Origin: Polyodon spathula | Taxonomy: Eukaryota; Chordata; Actinopteri; Acipenseriformes; Polyodontidae | Assembly (NCBI RefSeq): GCF_017654505.1 | Contig: NC_054570.1 | Span: 248,001 to 312,000 of the forward strand | Direction of reading: 5' to 3' | Length of the DNA: 64,000 nt | Part shown: positions 48,201 to 57,200 of the stretch, one piece after another | Numbering within the stretch: the stretch's first letter is position 1 | Layout: every line of letters starts with the position of its first letter | Notes under the pieces: model-generated | Database searches by the model: none | The model's input: only the letters and a program-made list of their open reading frames with translations | What the model was told of the DNA's origin: nothing | Made by a program: the position numbers and the translations under genes

Positions 48201-51200
48201 GGTGACACGGGGCGAGGCAGTCCTTGTCTGGGAGCTGTGAAGTGACTCCATGTCTTACCAGGATGAGAGTAGGGAAGTAAGACAGTTTAATTCAATTTTC
48301 TGCTTAAATGAGCTTCATACAGTAGTTGTGCTTGCTGGCATACTTGCCAGGAAGCGGGTGGCCTTCCTGAACTCCCCTTCTGAAGGGAGGCAGCTTCTCT
48401 GATTGATTGGTCAAGGCTACTCTTAGGGCAGACCCTCCTTTTGTCAAACTCTCTGCTCCAGGTGTGGAAACGGACGATCGAGCCCCTTTTGAAATACCAG
48501 CAGTGCCCCTCCCTTTTTTAGTCTTGACAGGAAGATCTAGTGATCATAATCTCATAGTTAGCAATATGGGACATGTGTTCAACTGGATTCAGGTTAGTTT
48601 CACTTTTGGAAATCTTACAATGTCAATACTGTGCAGCATCACACAACACAATAGGAGAACAAAGTTCATATCGGTAGTCAAGCATAACTGGTGTCCACAC
48701 TAAGCAGCTAACATGCAAATTTGGTCGCTTGCGTTTCCTTGTTTTCAGTACAGTGCAAACCAGCATGACCTCAACGCCCGTGGCGCCTGGCAGCTGGGAT
48801 ACACTGGCAAAGGGGTGGTGGTGTCCATCCTGGATGATGGCATTGAGAAGGACCACCCTGACCTGATTGAGAACTATGTAAGTGAAGTACCAGACACTAG
48901 GTTGGGATCTAACTTTTTTTTTAAATTTCCATTTCCATTTTAATTTCCTTCAAAGAAATTCCTTTTGCAGGAATCGGAATTGTTTTAAAAGGGAATGGGA
49001 ACTGGAATTGATTTTTAAAAGGAATTGGAATAAAAACCCTGACCAGACATTGTAATACTAAAAGCCAATAGAAGTCTAGTCAAGTGTCTTCATAACTCAG
49101 CCAGCAGCTGTCGTAGAATGACATGAGGACTACAGCCTGGGAGGAAATAGCTGTACAGAAGCTTTCCTTTTTCTCCTTATGTGGATTTTTGGTGCATCCG
49201 CTTAAGCGTGTTCTCGGACACCATGCCAGAACCCCTCCAAGAACAGCATGATGGAGCAGCCCTGTCCTCCAGACAGTGGGATGAGTAGGATGGACTGGAT
49301 TGTTCATTCATTTTATTTATTCTTCTGCAGGATCCAGAAGCCAGTTACGATGTGAACGACAAGGATCCCGATCCACAGCCCCGATACACACAGATGAACG
49401 AGAACAGGTAGGGGGTGTAGAGAACTGTAGAGTTGTGCTGAATGGATCTAGATCGGGGAGGGTGTATGGTTTTTGTAATAAGTGAACTGCTCTAGAACTA
49501 GGACTGAAACATATAGAAGACTTGGAATGGCTGGGCCAGCTTTACCTGCCCTTTAGTCTAATGATGGTGAATTCAGAGGTAGCCCTGCTGCTTTCAGATC
49601 TCTGCTCTAATGTACCTGATCTTGTAGGGTGAAATGGAGAGGCCTGGGATGGAGTTTTTAGAGTAAAATCCCTAAGGTGTGTGAGTGGAGGATGGGGATG
49701 TTAGTTGAGTCTGCATTAGGGGAAAACAAAAATGCTATAACTTCCTTGGCATTCTCATGCATTTCTGTGCACAATCTTAATTTTTGTTCCTTTTAAAAAG
49801 GAAAACAAGAAATAGAACAAGTAAAGGTTGCTGTTGTGAGTCTTTTGGAAATGAACGCTGGCACCGATTGGGAGGCTGGCTAATCCCATGGGGTGTGATG
49901 ACCTGAAATAACAGGGATTTAATGGAGAGAGATTGGGATCCTGGCAAGGGCAGCTATTTATCAGCAGAAACAGTAACTTGGAGCTGTTTATCCAGGGATT
50001 CTTCCTGAATCCAGCAGCGGCACTTGGAGGATTAAGTTTGCTGTGTTAAGTACAAAGTACTGGCACTTTGTCGTAACTGATTCAGTTTTTTTTTTCTTGT
50101 GAAAGGCTGCCGTTATGGGTGTAATTAGATTTATATATGTGGTGGTGTGGGCTGATTTTACTTCCATTCCCCCTGTGGGGAACTTTTTTGCTTCAGGTCA
50201 GCTTTCTTCTGATGACTGAACCCTGAACTCTTCCCAGGCTCTCATGGTTTGCTGTGTTCTGTTAGTCTTCTGCTACAGATTAATGCAGAGACAGACTTGG
50301 CAAGCCACCTGTAATTGATTGGAGTCTCCATGATCCATTTCATTTTTCTGGAAGCATTATCTTACAGGTAGATTGATATTAGTATTCAATTAAAACACCA
50401 CCTTGAGACAGATGGCAGGAGCGGAGAAGAGACTTTGCCAGACAGCAGGAAACTGTCCATGAAGTTGCTGCTTTTGAAAAGATGGACCACTGTCATCTAC
50501 AGCTTTTGAAGACTACCTTAGCAGAACTTTTCAAACTACTTAAGCCTCAAGTGATAGCTTGTGGCACTTGGCTACATTTTGACATTGTTACTGTAGTTCT
50601 TCACATACAGTAGCCTCTTGTGTCCTGTGTTGCGATTCCTCCCTTAGTTTCCAGTGTTTCAGATCTGCTGAAATACTCGCTTGCAGAGCTGGAATATAGA
50701 AGAGTTCAGGGCTATGTTGTGTGGTACTAAAGTCAAGCTTGGACTTGTTTTTTTTAATGGGTAAAAACCTGCAAAAGGCCAGTCTGTCTAGCTTCATAAA
50801 GCAGCCTTTTGTCTCTGGTGCTGCTTCTGAATATTAAAGCAAAGATGCATTAATCCAGGTGTTTTGCTTTCTTCCTTCCCTGATGGAGTGAACACCTGCC
50901 TGCCTGGACAGACTGGTATTAAACTGTGCTCTCTTGAAAGACTGCTTGTACTGACTGACTTTTTTGATCTGGGGCAGCATGCTTTTAACTGGGTGGTTTG
51001 AAAGGCAGTGTTGCTGTTTAGTCCTTCACACAAACAGCCCTTTCCAAATGCTGCCTCTCAAATGAAGATTTTGTCCTACAAATTCATCTTGCATCCTAGC
51101 TGGAAATCTGAAGCTGGACTTTATTTGGAAGTTTTTCATGTCGTTCAACACACAAGGCTGTCTGGTTTAAATCTGAATGGGAGGGGGGTTGAGAGCTGTC

Positions 51201-54200
51201 AAGTCTTTTTGGCTGGAAGTGTACCACGGATGTCGGCCCTGCAGGAGGCCCTATTCAAACAGCTGACTTAACCTTCCACAATGTGATTCTCCCTGCTTGA
51301 TGTTGATCTTTCTGGTGGCAAAGCGAAGCAGTGGGTCTGCATCTCATTAACATCCATTAATCAGCGCTGCTGCAGTTCTTCTGCAGTCTGACACTTTGTT
51401 CTCCTGGCAGTAGTGTAGCCTTTTATAGAGCCCCATCTGAACTGAACAAAGAAATGACCTGATCTGTTGCATTTGCTGCTCAGTCCCAGCCTGGAATCAA
51501 AGGGTTATCTGCGATCGCATCTTAATCCATTAAAGATCTGACTTCCAGAAACACAGCTGTTTCATGACTCATTAAATCTTCGGGGGGGGGGGGGGATTTC
51601 ACAAAAAACTCTGGTGTAAATTAAATAGTGAAGCATTGCTTTTGAAATTGACTGAAATGAATGGAATCTGAAAATGAATGATTCGATATTTTTGGTGTGG
51701 GTCATTCAATCGCAAAAATAAGAGCAGAACTGTGGGAGCTTGAGTAATTATGTAAAATGGTTTTCTAGATAAGTCAGTCTCTGGTGGTGGTTTGTTTTCA
51801 GGTTGCAATATTCATTCGCTACACTAATGAATACTAACCAGTTCCCCTGTTCAGAATCTCAGTAATGGTACTGCTGTCGCTCTGCGCTTGAGTTAAGCTC
51901 TTTGCTCAGTTGTGCCAATCTGTCTGCCATGATACAGAGCAGATTTCACCGGAGGACCTTGGCTTTTGAAATTCAGCAGCAGACTATCCGACAGTGGACC
52001 ACAAGCTCAAAGCTGAACACTTTTTTTTCTTTCAGTCTACTATTACTTTCCAGCTGCTACAGTAATTCTTAATTTTTCTTTCCACTAATGTTCCTTACTG
52101 ACTGCTTGACAACAGGGGTGACCTAGTGGTGTTTGCTAGAAGGGATGGAGACATTTTATTATTGCTTTTATCGCCATTTATTTGGTAGGTGACAGAACCC
52201 GGCACTGCAGGGGTGAAGCAAGACTCTTCCATCACATGCACTCCCTCCCCTCACTAACCCCTGGGCAAAGCTCTGTGGGTGCACTGCACGCTGCTTTGAA
52301 AAAACAGGTAGCTCTTTTCAGAATGCCAGCGGCATTCTAGGAGGATGGGAGTAGAGAGATGCACCAGGGCTGAGTGGTGGATATGGGGGGGGGGGTCAGG
52401 CTGTTTTGTATTCAAATGCCAGTAATTTTTAAACACACTTCAGGGGCTCTAAACTGTTTAAATGCTGTTGCCTTTGATGGTGAACAGCAGCCTGAGGGCC
52501 AAGTTAAGCCTGCTTGAAAATATCCCAAATCCAGATAAGCAGCCCTGAATCCACCATCCTCCTGCTGTAGGGAGTGAATGAGGTAGCATTGAGCCACGGT
52601 CCTGGTTTTACTGGAAGCCTTTGAGTTCTGTCACCTCATGTCCTAATTCTAAGCTCCTACATTATTAAAACTAGGAATGGCTCTCACTGCTGCACAATGG
52701 AAGATTCCTACCGCAAGAGATGGAACTCCTGCAGTTCAGAGGTTTGATGGGGTTGTCCATGCTGATGAATACCTTGACCCCACACAATCCTGAGCTGAAC
52801 ACACATTTTGCAAAGCAACTGCTAGACAATATAATGCTTTCTGTCATCCACATATTGCAACTTGATACCCTGCAACTCGTGATTGAGGGTTAAATTGAGA
52901 AGGAAAGCAATTAGTCCCACATTGCAGAATGCTGACTGGATATCATTTAATTTATTTCCAGTGGTTCTACAGGGTCCAGCAGCATGAGGGTTAAATGTTT
53001 TATATGGTGATTTGTCTTTTAGAATTTCAATGGTTTGCTGCAAAGCTCAGTATAAGGGAATCTGTTTGGAATGTTTCTGTAGACTTGGGGGGGGGGGGGG
53101 TGTTCTGTTAATCTGCATGTATTGTGTGCAAACAGATTTTACCCTGCAAACGTCTTCAGTTTCATGCGCCGTGGAAGATATGCTATGCGAGTGACAGCCA
53201 GGCTCAAGTCTGGGCAGAGCTGTCGTGTCGAGGGAGACTCTGCCAATAATTTGATCTGTTGCAATGCAGTGGTGTACGAAAAGAGGGTTACACAGACCTT
53301 GACGTGATCTGTCCAGTAGCCAAGACCTTGCTAATTTGGAGAGAAACTGAATGCTTCCTTAGGCGAGTTGGAAGGCTTGTCACTTGGAGTAGAGCTGGGT
53401 TTGGCAACGTTGGTCCTCACTGCTGCAGCTTCTGATTTTTATTTTTGCCAACTAAAATCCATGTTGGCATTATATTAAATGTGGTATGTAGTACAGTATT
53501 TTGATGCAACAAATATTCAGGCATTGCACTGAAGTTGAACATAACTGAATTGTGTAGATTCTTTCAATTTGTCTGGGTGTTAGCCCAGACAGCATTCACA
53601 GAGGGACAAAGAAAAGGTGTGGCTGTCCTTTTCCATTCTTCGTCTCTTCTGTTACAAGAAATATCTGCCTGCAATGAATGAAGATGTCAGTTATGGTTTG
53701 CTAATCTTTGGAGAAACATTCTTACATATTTAAGATGCAAAGTGTGGAATGGATCTGTTCCCAAAGCTGGGCTTGTAGTAATTGTGTTGTCTGCGAATGT
53801 GACACTTGCCTGCTCACACATGGACATGAGCTGTGAATGATTATGCTGCCCTGGAGAGGAGAGGCTTCTGATCTAAGGGCATATTGCAGTCTCCTCGGTG
53901 TGAAAGTGACGCTAGGAATTGACGTGTAAAGTTTGTACTTGTATGGAAATCTTCCAGGTTGGGTGTCCCATTGAGTCTACATGCCGCCCCTCATGCTGGG
54001 GATCATTATAAAGATATTTATATAGTGTGTGAAGCCCCTTTTGAGCAAGCAGGCAGGCTTTTCAGCAGGACAGTCCCAATGCTGGGGGTGAGGAAGTGAA
54101 CATTAACTTTGAACAACATGGTATTTTTCACTGCATGTATATTCTATGAGACTGCAGGAAATGCCAGTGATACTGAATTTCTCTTCTATCCCTCTTTTGA

Positions 54201-57200
54201 GACCTGGATAGTTTTAGACTACAGGGTTTTGCGTTTTGCATCTCATTTGCAGTCACTCGGTGGTTAATCACTTGAGAGCCCCCCCCTTAGTGATATGGAA
54301 CAAGGGGTCAAGGAGAGCTGAAACAATATGGGATAATTGAAAGTGTGTGGAGTAACTACAATGAGCATTCGATTTGTACTGAACTGTAGTTACGTTGTCT
54401 GTGTGGGATAATCTTAACTGTTTTAAATAAAACCTGGGTACAACTAACAACCACCACCAAATAGTCACAAACCAGTTTCATTCTCCCAACAGTACCTATT
54501 TACATGTATATTGATGGATTGTTCTGTTGTACTGGATAGTTTCTTCATTCTAAGAGGAATGAAGGTTTAAGCAACCTTAGATCTGCCTTGACTCCTGACA
54601 CTGCTGTCTGGCAGAATCAAGAAGCTGTTTGGAGCGTTGGCAGCATAAGCACAAAAGAGTAAGGTTGTTCATGAATGAGTACATTTTAATTTGCAAAGTC
54701 CCTGATGTGAACCAGTGTGTCAGCTTTATTTTGTTCTTTCAGCGCTTCACTGAGATTGACCTGTGTGTGAAAGCACCTTGGCCTACCCAGGTCCCTGTCT
54801 TCCTGCAATCATGTTTTATTTATTGCTGCCAGCTGATATTTTGGGTTCAAGTTTGAACTCTGAAATGCAGAGCTAGCAGTTCTGCAGTAGTGATAGTGCC
54901 AGACAAAGTGCTAGTATCCTCAAATCTAGGATGATCGTATTTAAGTTAAGAACATAAGAACATAAAGTTTACAAACGAGAGGAGGCCATTCGGCCCATCT
55001 TGCTCGTTTGGTTGTTAGTAGCTTATTGATCCCAAAATCTCATCAAGCAGCTTCTTGAAGGATCCCAGGGTGTCAGCTTCAACAACATTACTGGGGAGTT
55101 GATTCCAGACCCTCACAAGTTGCATGAGTGTGGCTGTATGGGCCCCCTCTTTCAAGAAGCAGATTTGTGAGCCATCCGTTATTCTAAATGAATGAACTCT
55201 GGGGACAGTCTCACCAGCGGGAGCTGGAATTACTCCCAGGAATATTTCTTCCTTGGTTTATCATGCATTACAATCTACCTCTACACTACCTTCTCCCATT
55301 GCACTCTAACCACTGGTCTACTCAAACCCATTGCTTTCCACACTATAGCCCAGCACTCTAGCCCGCTACTCTAAACCCATTACCTTCTACACTGCCGCCT
55401 TAACCACTGTGTGCACCACTCTGCTGTCATGTACCCACTGATCTGTGTGCACCACTCTGCTGTCCTGCACTGTAACCACTGATGTGCCGTAGCTTGTGTT
55501 CTTCCTTATTGCTGGATCATCTCTCTGGTGTGATTTCTGACTCTTAAGCTCTAGGGCTGTTCAGCATTTGTGTCTGATAACACTGTTTCTCCCCTCTAGG
55601 CACGGGACCCGCTGTGCTGGGGAGGTGGCAGCATCGGCCAACAACGGGATCTGCGGCGTCGGGGTGGCTTTCAAATCCAAGATTGGAGGTGAGTGTTCAT
55701 GCAGAGGCTCACCAGCTCTACTGGTAGACCCTGTGGCCGCCTCATACAAACATCATCCAAGGTGTGAAACCTATCTGCACAGCGTTCTCGTCGTACAGAA
55801 CGATCTGCAAATCAATTTTGGAAGAGTACATGATTCGTCTAATCCTTTCAATTATTTGGACAGGAGTTGTCAGGGTGGGGGGCAGGTACTTAACTGATCT
55901 GCTGGAGCTGTGTGATGTATTAAAATAGGTTAATCAATGATTTTACAACCATTCTGCTATTGCTAAAGTGCTTGATTTTTGAAGTTATAAAGTGAGTGGC
56001 AGTAGGTCAGCACTAAAGCCCACATGCAATATGTGTGGTAGAATTATGATACTGTTTAAGATATTTGGAGCTGGTCCAGGTTACACCTAACCACCAGCCC
56101 CACATTGCACCCAGTTAACCTGTGTATACACTGATTAAGACGGGATTACAGTAAACTCCTGGAGGCTACAGACAACCTCACTGTTGTAATGGAGACATTG
56201 TGTTAATTAGGCAGCTAATGAGGCAGGCAGACCAGCAGTACTCTATTAAATAAGCCCCCAGCTCAAGGAAGTCTCTGTACTTTCCAGGGTGCTAAATCTT
56301 TACTGACCTTGAACACGGGGTCTGGGGTAATGCGAGGGCTGATGAGCTAAACCACGCCACATATTTTACAGGGGTGATGCTTTTAAATGCTGATTATTTC
56401 TGTGCCTGTGATGCCATTATCCGGCAATGAAGTGGACCCTTGTACTGAACACAGGCGTAAGTGGGCAAACAAGTCGTGTGTTCAAGTCAGCAAGAAGGGT
56501 TTCATGGTGCTGCCCAGCATTTCCCACATTTTGTTCATTTTGTGCTCCTGCTTGTTCAGTTGCTGGCAGGTCTTCAACAAAGCCTTAATCTGGGCCCCTC
56601 TTTCCAACCAAGGCTGTCTTCTGTAAACCAATGGTCACATTGACAACCCCTGGGGGTGCCCAGTTTAATGAGCTCTGGGTAATTTTGGCGGTCAATGACT
56701 GAAGTAGCTGGTACCTGTTTTGAGCCTGGAGGCTGTTGTGATTTCAAGGAGTGTATGCGAGTGTCGCACACTATTGTATACAACTCTTTTTAGGCATGTT
56801 TTAAATATGCATGTACCTACCATATACATTTTGAAGGAAAATGCTTGTACATTTCTGTGTACATCTTGAGCCAAGCATGCGATCCTTCTGTTACTATAAA
56901 GGAACATCAAATGTCTTTCTAGCATGAGTCTAATTTCACCGTCAAACTGTGCGCTGGCATTCTTCCCTGTGGTGCTTTTGTTTTGAGTCTAAGCTTGGCA
57001 TATATGCTGTACTGTTTTAAATGCAACCTAATGTGTATTTACTCTGAAATGGCGTGCCTTGTAAAGATGGAATGTAATTAATGCTGTCCTAAGTCCTACC
57101 ATTTTTTTAATTGTCAATTTAATATTTCATTGCCTCGGTTTTAGTAATATTCTTCAGAGTAGTTCAGAACATGGTTTCATTAATTGAATCAATAAATTTG

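Larger units (their letters stand above)
49408..55599 (+). other. FURIN: FURIN intron 6 (6.2 kb; contents)
   Basis: It holds poly-G runs (about 51583, 52386, 53089), the CR1-like fragment (54941-55195) and a degenerate short tandem array (about 55265-55490). No other gene is supported. Confidence 0.7.
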
